Both the position numbers and the translations under genes were made by a program. The notes beneath the pieces are model-generated. The model saw only the letters and a program-made list of their open reading frames with translations. It had not been told where the DNA came from and searched no databases. From NCBI GenBank assembly GCA_007131285.1, contig SLQV01000006.1:1-55165 (forward strand): a DNA stretch of 55,165 bases, read 5' to 3'. Below, piece by piece: positions 9,396 to 18,728 of the stretch; within the stretch, counting starts at the first letter, position 1; every line of letters starts with the position of its first letter. This DNA is from Myxococcales bacterium (lineage in GTDB: Bacteria > Myxococcota_A > Polyangia > Polyangiales > SLQV01).

Positions 9396-10523
9396 TCACT
9401 CGAGAATGATCCGCGTGGCAGCGAGTGGTGCCACGCCAAGGTCAGAGAACTCAATGCCAACCGCGGCTTGTAGGCGCACATGCCGCGTGAGCTGCAGGTG
9501 AACTTGTGGAAAAAGACGTGCGGCCCAGGTCCCGTCGTCGCGCCACGTATGGTTGGTTTCGAGACCCGCAGTCAGCCACTCGGTGACGTCGCGAAAGATC
9601 GAAGCGTTGACTAAGGCGCTCACGCCTTCGACGGAGCCTCGCGCGTCGGGCGCGAAATGCGTGTTGGCGCCTGTCATCGCGAGGTAAGTCCATTCGCCTG
9701 CGAAACGCTGCCCAAAGATATAAACCAGCACAAGATCCGTCGCAGCATCGTCGAGGTGGATCTCCGCGAAAGTCTGCCAGCCGTGGGTAAAATGTTCCGA
9801 TGGTGAGGGCAGGGTACCCTGCAGAGCGAACTTGAACGCTTCAAGCTCGCGGTCGACGAAGGGAAGCTCAAGTTCGAAGGCGTAGTTATCGGCGAACGCC
9901 CATTCGATTTCCGGTGCCCAATCGACGCGTCCATTCTTGAGATTAACTACCGCGAGATTGTTAGCTTCCAGCTCGCCTTTGCGCGCGCCGAGCCCGCGGA
10001 CGAGGTCAAAGACTAGGGGGTTCGGGAATGAAAGGGGCGGTGCCGGGAAAGAGGCCCGCACGGCGCGGGTCGGTCTCGTCCGGGTCGACCACGCCGTCTC
10101 GGTTTAGATCCTCGACGCCGTCCTCTACGCCATCACCGTCCGTGTCCGCCTGGAGGGGATCGGTGCCGGTGGCGAGTTCGATACGGTCGCTAAGACCGTC
10201 GCCGTCGGCGTCGCGTTCGACAAGCGCCGTTCCTTCGAGTTGGGGTCCGTCGTTTTCTTCGTCTTCCTCACTTTCAGTAGTTGCGGCTTCTAGGGGTGGA
10301 ACTCCCCCAGGGGGGGTACTTGTGACGCGATGGTGCGGCTATCCGTCTCGGGTAGGCGGTCTTCTTTGCGTTTCGTGCGCGTACTTGCGTCGAGCGCGCG
10401 CCCGCGGCCGTCCGCTTGAACCGGACGCGCGTGAACGCACTCCAGCATCGCGGCTCCGGCGAACGGAAGCCACAGGAGTGCGAGCCAGCGAAGGCTAAGG
10501 TCCTGAACAAGCGGCATAGGCAT
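9396..10523 (-). pseudogene. Frame-disrupted secreted protein: signal peptide, thrombospondin type 3-like repeat, then C-terminal outer-membrane-like region; two compensating frameshifts at G/C tracts
   Basis: Minus-strand ORFs 10523..10290 (signal peptide) and 10061..9396 share a frame. The intervening DADGDGLSDRIELATGTDPLQADTDGDGVEDGVEDLNRDGVVDPDETDP lies in another frame and stops at 10008..10006. Confidence 0.6.
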
Positions 10524-10638
10524 GCGGTCTCGCGACTAGGCTAGCCGCTCTGTTGCCCCGGGCCCAGGCCCTCTTTTTCGTTTAGTGCCGCGCCCCATTC
10601 CCGCACGATCACGCATACCGCTTAGCGGTTAAACGCGT

Positions 10639-11349
10639 CTAGCGTTGGTGGAAGTCGCCGGGGAGGCGGACCGTTCCAAAGAGAATGGCAATGCCGAGGG
10701 AAATGCGGCCTTGGTGGATATCGACGCGTTCGATTTGCCGCGAATCAACATGGTAGCTTTGATGATACATCCAGCCGACCTCGCCGTAGATGCCGTAGTG
10801 GCGACTGAAGAAGTATTGGGCGCCGGTGCTGCCGCCGGCGTGCCAGCCGAGGCCGAAGGGCCGATTGGCGCCGATGTCGGGGTCGAGGAGCTGCATGGTG
10901 ATCCCGCCCATGGCCATGACGTAGACTTCGCCGGAGCCGCCCGTCGAGGCGAAGGGAAACCGTATCTTGAGCGTCGGGCCGAGGTCCGTTAGCGTGGAGC
11001 GCTGCACCTCGCCCCGGATCAGTGCTCGGGATGTCCACCAGGCTACGCCTAGCCGGGCGCCTAACGAGAAGTGCTCCACGAGCGGCTTCTCCATGCGCAC
11101 AGTGAGCCCGAAGGTCGGCAGCAACGCTTCGGACGTTTCACGGATGGTGCCGCGGCCCGCGTAGCCGACCCGGCCACCGACCCCGCTCTCCGCCCCTACC
11201 GTCAGTCGGGGCAACATCAGCGAAGGGATGACCTCGCCGCCCACGGGTAGCTCCGCCTCCGCCCTGCTTGGGATCGAGACCGTCATCAGGGTGCCGATCC
11301 CCGAGGCGACGACGAGCAGAGATGCGAGAAGCTGAAGCGGCTTAAACAT
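10639..11349 (-). CDS. Hypothetical secreted/outer-membrane beta-barrel-like protein
   Basis: ORF 10639..11442 with internal Met MFKPLQLLASLLVVASGIGTLMTVSIPSRAEA (signal peptide); alternating beta-strand-like C-terminus. Confidence 0.6.
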   Translation of the reverse strand: MFKPLQLLASLLVVASGIGTLMTVSIPSRAEAELPVGGEVIPSLMLPRLTVGAESGVGGRVGYAGRGTIRETSEALLPTFGLTVRMEKPLVEHFSLGARLGVAWWTSRALIRGEVQRSTLTDLGPTLKIRFPFASTGGSGEVYVMAMGGITMQLLDPDIGANRPFGLGWHAGGSTGAQYFFSRHYGIYGEVGWMYHQSYHVDSRQIERVDIHQGRISLGIAILFGTVRLPGDFHQR

Positions 11350-11470
11350 AGTGCGGAGTCTGCCAGCGCGGTCTGAACGAAAAGTGCACAGCGCGCAAAT
11401 ATTTGTGCCGCTGCATCTGCTCATGCCTCTGCAAGCGGTCACTTGCTAAGGGGGCTCGATGGGCGCGTTG

Positions 11471-12283
11471 TTAGCCGCCGTGCTGTGGGGGGAGATCGGT
11501 GGTGGCTTCGGCGGCGGTGTCCCAGGGTGCGGCGGGCTCGCTTTTCGGGTCAGAGGGCAGGCTTAGGTGCTGTTCTAGGGCCTCTAGGCGGTTACGCAGG
11601 TAGCTCAGTTCTTGGTGCAGTGCGCGCACGACGTCGCTGGTGGGGTCTGGCAGGCTGGCGTGATCGAGGGCGTGTTCGAAGCGGGCGCTGCGGTCCTTCG
11701 AGCGCGGCACGATGCGACCGGGCACGCCCACCACCGTGGCGCCGGCGGGCACCGCTTTGACGACGACACTGCCCGAGCCGATGCGCGCGTCATCGCCCAC
11801 CTCGATGTTGCCGAGAATGCACGCGTTGGTGCCGACGACGACGCGGGCGCCAAGTTGGGGGTGACGCTGGCAGCGCTCGCTCTTGTTGCCGCCAAGCACA
11901 ACGCCCTTGTAGAGAATGCAGCCCTCGCCAACGGTGGCGGTCTCACCGATGACAACGCCCATGCCGTGATCGATAAACACGCCCGCGCCGATGCGTGCGC
12001 CAGGGTGGATTTCCACCCCCGTCAAAAAGCGGCTCACGTGTGAAATAAGGCGGGCGATGAGCAAAAAGCCGCGCTGCCAGAGCCAGTGCGCCGGCCGATG
12101 CAGCCAGAGCGCGTGCAGGCCAGGATAGGTCAGGATGATTTCCAGCGCCGAGCGCGCAGCGGGGTCGAAGGCGCGAATCGTCGCCAAATCCTGGCGCAAG
12201 GTATTGAGTCCACCCTTGGATTCCGACTCCACGAGCGCGAGGATAACCCAAGCGCCCCCGAGAGGCGATACGCTCACGGGCAT
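11471..12283 (-). CDS. cysE: Serine O-acetyltransferase
   Basis: Left-handed beta-helix hexapeptides and the signature GVEIHPGARIGAGVFIDHGMGVVIGETATVGEGCILYKGVVLGG. Confidence 0.88.
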   Translation of the reverse strand: MPVSVSPLGGAWVILALVESESKGGLNTLRQDLATIRAFDPAARSALEIILTYPGLHALWLHRPAHWLWQRGFLLIARLISHVSRFLTGVEIHPGARIGAGVFIDHGMGVVIGETATVGEGCILYKGVVLGGNKSERCQRHPQLGARVVVGTNACILGNIEVGDDARIGSGSVVVKAVPAGATVVGVPGRIVPRSKDRSARFEHALDHASLPDPTSDVVRALHQELSYLRNRLEALEQHLSLPSDPKSEPAAPWDTAAEATTDLPPQHGG

Positions 12284-12441
12284 GCGTGTCCGGATAAGGG
12301 CCTGCGCCGGCTGTGCGTCCTCGCCAAAAATCCCGCGCGTTCCCTGGGTTCGCTGCGGTTGCGTGGCTGTGGGCGCTCGTGCTCAGATCCTCAACCGAAC
12401 ACGCATGCGCTCACGGGATTCTCGGCGCGGTTGAACGGACC

Positions 12442-14076
12442 CTAGAAGATAAAGCCGAGTCCGGTTTCGACGCGGTGACTTTCTTCGGGCAGATAGGAAA
12501 AGGACGCGCGATTGTGGCGCAACTGAATGTTCGCTTTCAGGACCAGGTTCCTGCGCGGCATGAAGTTGAGCCCGATGGTGACAATGTCGAGGTCGCTCTG
12601 GTTGATGCGGTCGCTTTCCGTGAGGCGCGCTTGCAGTGCTGGCGAAATGGCCGCGTGGGTGTTGAGGCGCTCGTAGCGCACGAAAATCGGCAGCTTCATC
12701 TCATCGGTCCGGTAAAGAAAGCGCCGGCTTGGCTTGCCCGTGCGCGTGCCGCGTAACGTAGGCAGCATGTCCCAGCCTACATCAAAGTAGTAGCCATACG
12801 TCCGTGAGCCGAGTACCTGGGACCCCTGCGGCCCTTGGCCCGTGAGTTCGTACATCAAGTCTGTCTCGCCCATCATGCCCATTGAGCCGAGCGCGAGCAG
12901 GCTGAAATCCCCTAGTTCGTAACGTGCGTAGGCGCTGAGCAACAGCGTGCGCGCATGGACGGTCCGCGTCTGGTCTTCGACGGTGACCCGCTGCCGGTTA
13001 CCGCTCTCCATCGCGACCCCCGACAGGCTCAGCTCAAGCTTGTCGATGGGGCTGTAGTTGACCTGCGCGCCGAGGCCGGGGGTGCGCATGCCAAAGCCCA
13101 CGTCTCGGCCTTGGCGCAGCCAGGACGCGCCCAGCATGTCTTCGCCGTTCACGCCTTGGAAGACCGTCAGCATGTAGGTGACGCTGTCGCCGAGCCGGCC
13201 GTAGGCCTGGACGCTCAGCGGCAGCCACTGGGAGGGGATGATCAGCCGTTCGACTTCCGGCCGGCTGACGGAGTAAAACATGACGGGTTCATCGTTGTTG
13301 TTGATGTAGCCGATAGGCATTTGCGAAAAACCCACCCGCAGACCGAAGGGTCTCGATATCGTGAAATCTGCGAAGATCTCAGGTAGGATTTCGAAGTCAA
13401 CCTCGCGGAAACCATCGTGGAGGACCTCGGCAAAGGCCTCTGCGTAGAGAACGAGCCACTTCGTCGGTCGATAGGCGCCGTAGAGCACGAAGCGGTAGAG
13501 GTTGGTGTTGTAGAGTTCGATGTCGCCGGTTTCTCTGTTCTTGTCGCCGAGATACCCCGTGTAGGCCACCTCACCGAAGCCGGAGATCGTCCAGGGTCGT
13601 TTGGCAAAAAAGATCTTGGACGCCGCCAGCGGCAGACCGGGGTGCTGCGCGTAGGTCAGCTCTTCGATGAGTCCGGTGGCTTTTTGCTCAGTCTCGGAAG
13701 TGGTCTCGGAGGGCGCAGTCGCCGCTTCCGGTGGGGTGCCAGGTTCCACGGATTCAGGAACGGGGGTGGGGCCCACGGGGTGCTCACCTAGTGCAGCTTC
13801 AAGCGCGCTGGCTGAGGCCCCCAAGGGCGGCTCGACTTGCACTTGCGGATCGAGAGTTTGGGTGTCGTCATCGCTTGCTTCAGCGTCGCCTGTGACTGCA
13901 TCTGAAGCATCAGCTGCCAGAGGGACATCGGGGGCCGGCGGGGCTTCGGCCGGGAGGGGCTCGGGAAGTGGTAGACCGTGGCTGGGTTCGTCGGCACGCG
14001 CCTCGATGGGCAACGCTAAGGTCAAAGCAAGCACAAGCGTGAAGTGCAGCCCTCTGGCAGAACGTGTTAGGTACAT
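12442..14076 (-). CDS. Outer-membrane porin-like protein with a long acidic/Pro-rich N-terminal linker
   Basis: Start MYLTRSARGLHFTLVLALTLALPIEARADE (signal peptide), low-complexity P/E/A linker, beta-barrel-like C-terminus ending in aromatic F (TGLGFIF). Confidence 0.65.
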   Translation of the reverse strand: MYLTRSARGLHFTLVLALTLALPIEARADEPSHGLPLPEPLPAEAPPAPDVPLAADASDAVTGDAEASDDDTQTLDPQVQVEPPLGASASALEAALGEHPVGPTPVPESVEPGTPPEAATAPSETTSETEQKATGLIEELTYAQHPGLPLAASKIFFAKRPWTISGFGEVAYTGYLGDKNRETGDIELYNTNLYRFVLYGAYRPTKWLVLYAEAFAEVLHDGFREVDFEILPEIFADFTISRPFGLRVGFSQMPIGYINNNDEPVMFYSVSRPEVERLIIPSQWLPLSVQAYGRLGDSVTYMLTVFQGVNGEDMLGASWLRQGRDVGFGMRTPGLGAQVNYSPIDKLELSLSGVAMESGNRQRVTVEDQTRTVHARTLLLSAYARYELGDFSLLALGSMGMMGETDLMYELTGQGPQGSQVLGSRTYGYYFDVGWDMLPTLRGTRTGKPSRRFLYRTDEMKLPIFVRYERLNTHAAISPALQARLTESDRINQSDLDIVTIGLNFMPRRNLVLKANIQLRHNRASFSYLPEESHRVETGLGFIF

Positions 14077-14093
14077 GAGCGTGGGCGGCAGTT

Positions 14094-14109
14094 CGCAAGA
14101 AATGCGCCA
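14094..14109 (-). promoter_or_regulatory. Candidate sigma54 -24/-12 element (TGGCGCATTTCTTGCG) upstream of the porin
   Basis: GG-N10-GC spacing on the minus strand; would leave a very short 5' UTR to the start at 14076. Confidence 0.3.
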
Positions 14110-14149
14110 CGTATAAGTGTCTAAAATGATTAATGTACGTTTGTTACGT

Positions 14150-14166
14150 GGTCGCATATTGCGACC
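14150..14166. promoter_or_regulatory. Palindrome GGTCGCA-tat-TGCGACC in the divergent porin/two-component promoter; extra half-site TGCGACC at 14181..14187
   Basis: Perfect 7-bp inverted repeat in the intergenic region, plus a third copy directly before the ATG at 14188. Confidence 0.5.
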
Positions 14167-14187
14167 TATTCAGCGCATTGTGCGACC

Positions 14188-15648
14188 ATGAAAATCGCGC
14201 CACGCATCGTGCTTGCCGTCGCGGGCTGCGGCATCCTGCTCTTTGGGAGCAGCGGACTCCTTCAGCTGCGCCAAGAAAAGCGGGACCTTGAGCAGGTCGC
14301 CCGTCACGAAGCGCTCTTGCTTGGCCGTAGTCTTCAGGCGGCGTTCGAGAGCGCCCTGCAGCAGCAAGAGATCGGTGACGTGACGCAGACGCTCGGCGTA
14401 TTGGCGCAGGTGGACCCTGAAGTGCGCATCTATACCTACGACCGCAAGGGAACCTTTGTCGCTGCGTCTGCGGGGGCCCGGCCGTCTCCAGATACGTTTC
14501 AGACCCAGGCGCGTGCGCGCGCGACGGACGCCCCAGTTCTAGATTTTTCAAGCAACGACGCGCCGCGGGTGCTGCGTGTTGGTTTTCGGCTGCGCGAGCC
14601 GGCTAGCGGTGGACCTTCTGCGGTTGTGGTGCTCGAAAAGCCCTTAGGCGATATGCAAAATGACCTCGCGGCCGAGCGCCGGAGCACCTTGCTCACCCTG
14701 CTCGGCTTCGTCCTCGCGATTACAGCCCTTATCTGGGTGCTGACCCGGTCGTATGTCAGCCGGCCGTTGGCGCGCTTGTCCACCGACATGGAACGCGTTC
14801 GTGAGGGCGATTACGACGGGGTCGAAGCGTCGCAGCGCCAAGACGAGATCGGCGCCATCCAGCGGCAGTTTGCGTTGCTGGTCCGCGACCTGCGCGCGTC
14901 CAAAGCGCGCGGCGACCGGGAGTTCGAAGCGCGTGTACTGCTTGAGCGTAGTTTGCAGCAGGTCGACAAGCTTATCACGCTGGGGCAGCTCGCGGCGGTG
15001 ATGGCCCACGAAATTGGCTCGCCCCTTCAGATTCTGGAGGGACGCGCCAGGGCGTTGCTCAAGCACGCCGATGACGCGGCCGCGACCCGGCGCACCGCTC
15101 ACATGCTTGTCGAGCAAACCGAGCGCGTGACACGCATTGTGAGTCAGATGCTTTCCATCGCACCCCGGCGACCGCCCGTGCGCACGCAGGTTGACGCGGA
15201 ACGCTCGGTGCGCACGGTGATGGCCCTGCTCGAGCTCGATGCGCACCGACGGGGGGTGCAGCTACGCGTCAAGATCGACGGCCGATGTGACGTCTTCGCG
15301 GACCCCGACCAGCTTCAACAGGTGGTGTTGAACTTGGTGCGCAATGCGCTCAAGGCTTCTTCCTCCGGCGACACCGTCGAGGTGCGCCTCGGCGGTGAGG
15401 CGCAGACCTTTGTGCTTGAGGTGGCGGACCAAGGGCCGGGCATTCCCGAAGCCATTCGGCCCCAGCTCTTTGAGCCCTTCTTCACCACCCGCGCCGAACA
15501 TGGTGGCAGCGGCTTGGGGCTGTCGGTGGTCAAGGCCATCGTCCAGGAGCATGCAGGTCACGTCTCCTTTCCCGACCTACAGCCCGTGGGATGCGTGGCG
15601 CGTGTGGTGCTGCCTCGCTACGCGGAAAGTGCAGCGCTCGCATCATGA
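14188..15648 (+). CDS. Sensor histidine kinase (periplasmic sensor, HAMP, HisKA, HATPase)
   Basis: TM segments, HAMP region, MAHEIGSPLQ H-box, NLVRNAL N-box, DQGPGIP, GGSGLGLSVVKAIVQEHAG. Confidence 0.88.
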   Translation: MKIAPRIVLAVAGCGILLFGSSGLLQLRQEKRDLEQVARHEALLLGRSLQAAFESALQQQEIGDVTQTLGVLAQVDPEVRIYTYDRKGTFVAASAGARPSPDTFQTQARARATDAPVLDFSSNDAPRVLRVGFRLREPASGGPSAVVVLEKPLGDMQNDLAAERRSTLLTLLGFVLAITALIWVLTRSYVSRPLARLSTDMERVREGDYDGVEASQRQDEIGAIQRQFALLVRDLRASKARGDREFEARVLLERSLQQVDKLITLGQLAAVMAHEIGSPLQILEGRARALLKHADDAAATRRTAHMLVEQTERVTRIVSQMLSIAPRRPPVRTQVDAERSVRTVMALLELDAHRRGVQLRVKIDGRCDVFADPDQLQQVVLNLVRNALKASSSGDTVEVRLGGEAQTFVLEVADQGPGIPEAIRPQLFEPFFTTRAEHGGSGLGLSVVKAIVQEHAGHVSFPDLQPVGCVARVVLPRYAESAALAS

Positions 15649-17030
15649 CAAACACGCCGAAAATACTCATTATTGACGACGATCCAGGCGTCGTTTCCTG
15701 GCTCGTCGATACCTTGCCAGAGGAGGGGTTCGCCGTGCGGGGTGAGACCTCTGCACGCCGCGCCCTCATGCTGCTGGGTACCCAGTCCTTCGACTTGGTG
15801 GTGTCTGACGTCGAGATGCCGGAAATGCGCGGGCTTGATCTGTTGCGGGCGATCCACGAAATCCGGCCTCGGCAAATGGTGCTGCTCATCACCGCCTTCG
15901 GTTCCATCGACCTTGCGGTGGAAGCCGTTCGCAGCGGCGCCGTCGATTTCTTGGCCAAGCCCTTTCGCATTGAGGTGCTTGTACTCGCGCTGCATCGGGC
16001 GCTCCGCGAGCGCCAGATGCGCCGGGAGATCATTCGACTGCGCGACGCCCACGTGCGCAAGGTGCCGGCGGGGATTGCGGCTCGGAGCGCGGCGATGCAG
16101 CAAGTGATGGCGCTCGCAGGTCGCGCCGCGAAGAGCCACCTTCCGGTGTTGATCACCGGCGAGAGTGGCGTGGGCAAAGGCGCGCTCGCACGGTTCATTC
16201 ACGAAGCGAGTGGCCGGCGCGCTCGAAAACTGGTTCAACTCAACTGCGCGGCGTTGCCCGCCGGCATCGCTGAAGCCGAGCTTTTTGGGGTGCGCAAGGG
16301 CGCGTTTACCGATGCCCGCGAAGACCGAGCCGGCGTTTTCGAGCAGGCCCATCAAGGCACCTTGTTCCTCGACGAAGTCGGGGAGTTGCCCCTCGACATT
16401 CAGCCTAAGCTGCTGCAAGCGCTGGAGTCGCGCCAGGTGCGGCCCCTCGGCAGTACAAGTGACGCGACTGCCGATGTGAGAATCGTCGCCGCCACGAACC
16501 AGTCGCTCGAAGACGCGCTGCGGGCGCGCCGTTTCCGGCCGGACCTCTACCACCGCCTCAATGTGGTACGCATCGAGGCGCCTCCCTTGCGCGAGCGGAC
16601 CGAAGACATCGACCTCATCGTCGACCAGGTCTTGAGCGCCGCTACTCAACGCTCGGAGGGAGCGCCTATGGGCATTGCCGTCGATGCGCTGCGCTGGCTG
16701 CGCGCGCAGCCTTGGCCGGGCAATGTCCGGGAACTGATCAATTCGGTTGAACGGGCAGTCGCACTCGCGGAACACGACGTGCTCACGCTCGCAGACTTTG
16801 CGCTTCCCATGCCGGCGACCACAAGTACATTGCTCAGTGCGGCCGCCAGCGACGACCTTTCGCTCGATGCATTAGAGCGTCTGTATATCCGGCGGGTGCT
16901 CGACAAAACCGGAGGACACAAAGCCAAGGCCGCAAAAATCCTAGGGCTCGACCGACGCACCCTCTACCGCAAAGTTGCCGAGATGGAGGCCGCCACAACG
17001 CCTAACGGCACCAACAGCGATTGCACCTGA
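15645..17030 (+). CDS. NtrC-family response regulator (receiver, AAA+, Fis HTH)
   Basis: ILIIDDDPG...VVSDVEMPEM receiver, GESGVGKGALARFIH Walker A, GAFTDA, LFLDEVGELPLDIQ, C-terminal AKILGLDRRTLYRKV; ATGA overlap with the kinase stop. Confidence 0.88.
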   Translation: MTNTPKILIIDDDPGVVSWLVDTLPEEGFAVRGETSARRALMLLGTQSFDLVVSDVEMPEMRGLDLLRAIHEIRPRQMVLLITAFGSIDLAVEAVRSGAVDFLAKPFRIEVLVLALHRALRERQMRREIIRLRDAHVRKVPAGIAARSAAMQQVMALAGRAAKSHLPVLITGESGVGKGALARFIHEASGRRARKLVQLNCAALPAGIAEAELFGVRKGAFTDAREDRAGVFEQAHQGTLFLDEVGELPLDIQPKLLQALESRQVRPLGSTSDATADVRIVAATNQSLEDALRARRFRPDLYHRLNVVRIEAPPLRERTEDIDLIVDQVLSAATQRSEGAPMGIAVDALRWLRAQPWPGNVRELINSVERAVALAEHDVLTLADFALPMPATTSTLLSAAASDDLSLDALERLYIRRVLDKTGGHKAKAAKILGLDRRTLYRKVAEMEAATTPNGTNSDCT

Positions 17031-17111
17031 AGCACGGCCGTGGGCGCCTACCTATGCGTGTATGGGCGAAGCGAGCGGCTTGTTCGCTTGGAGCCCTGAT
17101 CCATGGAGAAG

Positions 17112-17160
17112 CGCGGGATTCACGCCCGAAAAACCGGGGGCATTGCGTCAAGTGCACTCG
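17112..17160 (+). repeat. Divergent copy of the GGGATTCRCTCCCGTAAACCCGGGGGCAT dispersed repeat
   Basis: gcgggattcacgcccgaaaaaccgggggcattgcgtcaag resembles the copies at 35.2 and 37.1 kb. Confidence 0.5.
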
Positions 17161-17254
17161 GAACGGTAGCGGGTCGTGCCGCCGCGGCAGTCTAGTGACC
17201 GGGCACGCATGAGCGCTTAGCGCAGGCATTTGGGCGCTACGTGTTACACTTGAA

Positions 17255-17854
17255 ATGATGAGCGCGCGCGACGACAAGCCGTCAGGCCGGAACGCCGAGC
17301 GCTCGGCGTTGCTGCGTGCGGCTTACGCGGATGTGGCGCCGTTGAAGGCGGGCCGCAGCGTTCATGCGCCCCGGCAGGCACTGCCTGAGCGGCGCGGCGG
17401 TAGGTCGACGCATGGGGGCGCTTCTGGGAGCGCTTCTGGGGGTGCGGGGCGTTTCCTGCCCAATGTGCACGCAACACAGGCGCCCTGGCTCGCGCCGGTG
17501 GATGACGAAGGCGCTGCTTTTTTGCTCTTGCGTTCGGGGGTCACGAAAAAGCAGGTGTTGCGCGGCTTTCGCCAAGGCGGTGCCGTGAACTTGGATCTCC
17601 ACGGCCGAACCCTCGTGCAAGCGGAACACGCGCTTGAGACGGCCTACAGCGCGGCGCGCGGCCGCGGCACGCGTTACCTTGTCGTGGTGCACGGCAAGGG
17701 CCTGCATAGCGAGGCGGGGGTAGCCCGGCTCCGGGAGGCAGTGCGCGGCTGGCTGGAAGACGGGGCCCTCTCCTCGGAGGTGCTCGCTCTGGCGTCGCTG
17801 CCCGAACTTGCCGGCGGCCTTGGCGCAACGCACGTTTGGCTAACGCGCGGCTGA
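17255..17854 (+). CDS. Smr-domain protein
   Basis: VNLDLHGRTLVQAEHALETAYSAARGRGTRYLVVVHGKGLHSEAGVARLREAVRGWL matches the Smr domain pattern. Confidence 0.82.
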   Translation: MMSARDDKPSGRNAERSALLRAAYADVAPLKAGRSVHAPRQALPERRGGRSTHGGASGSASGGAGRFLPNVHATQAPWLAPVDDEGAAFLLLRSGVTKKQVLRGFRQGGAVNLDLHGRTLVQAEHALETAYSAARGRGTRYLVVVHGKGLHSEAGVARLREAVRGWLEDGALSSEVLALASLPELAGGLGATHVWLTRG

Positions 17855-17863
17855 TGTCCTGCG

Positions 17864-18727
17864 GTGGGGCCAAGTCCCCCTGAGCGTGCTAGGAACCGCT
17901 GCGTGAGTGACGTGAGCGACCTTGAGACGGCGGTGGCGCTGGCCCGCGCGGCGGGTGACATCTTGCTCGAAGTCTACGCGGGCGACTTCGATGTTGAAAT
18001 GAAGGGCGCGTCGGACCCGGTGACCGACGCCGACAAGCGCGCCAATGCCTTTCTTGTCGAGGCACTGGCGAAGGCTTTTCCGGCGGACGGAATTGTCGCT
18101 GAGGAAACGCTCGACCAAAGCGCTGCGGGCAACTTCGAGCGCTGCTGGTATGTCGACCCCCTCGACGGAACCCGCGAGTTCATCAAGAAGAACGGGGAGT
18201 TTTCCGTCATGCTTGGCCTTGCCGTCGGCACAGAAGCGCGTCTCGGCGTCGTCTATCAGCCCGTCGGCGACAGGCTCTATGCCGGTGCGGTGGGGCACGG
18301 CGCATTCACCGAAGTGGCGGGCGGTGCGCGTCGGCCCCTCACGCGAGATGCCGGCCCCGAAGCGGACCTGCGTATGGTGGTGTCGCGGTCGCACAGCTCG
18401 GCGCGCATCGACCGAGTGCGTGAGACGCTTCCCGTGACTGCGACACGGCGCAGCGGATCGGTGGGGCTCAAGCTGGGCCTGATTGCCGCCAACGAAGCCG
18501 ACATCTACGTGCACTTTTCCGACCGCACCTGCGTGTGGGATTGCTGCGGGCCGGAAGCCATCTTGCGCGCCGCAGGTGGGGTGGTGACAGACATTCGCGG
18601 CGACGCCTTCCAATACGATGGCCGCATCCAAAACACCTACGGCATCCTCGCGGGCACCGCTGAGGCGCACGCGCTCGCGCTCCCTGTCGCCCGCGCCGAG
18701 CTTGAAGCGGCCCACGCCGGACAGTGA
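17864..18727 (+). CDS. cysQ: 3'(2'),5'-bisphosphate nucleotidase / inositol monophosphatase family protein
   Basis: DPVTDADKRAN, EE motif, WYVDPLDGTREFIKKNGEFSVMLGL, and WDCCGPEAILRAAGG. Confidence 0.85.
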   Translation: MGPSPPERARNRCVSDVSDLETAVALARAAGDILLEVYAGDFDVEMKGASDPVTDADKRANAFLVEALAKAFPADGIVAEETLDQSAAGNFERCWYVDPLDGTREFIKKNGEFSVMLGLAVGTEARLGVVYQPVGDRLYAGAVGHGAFTEVAGGARRPLTRDAGPEADLRMVVSRSHSSARIDRVRETLPVTATRRSGSVGLKLGLIAANEADIYVHFSDRTCVWDCCGPEAILRAAGGVVTDIRGDAFQYDGRIQNTYGILAGTAEAHALALPVARAELEAAHAGQ

Positions 18728-18728
18728 T

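Noticed and set aside
15618-16775. 385-aa minus-strand ORF opposite the response regulator
   Set aside because: Antisense to a clear NtrC-family gene; codon-shadow artefact.
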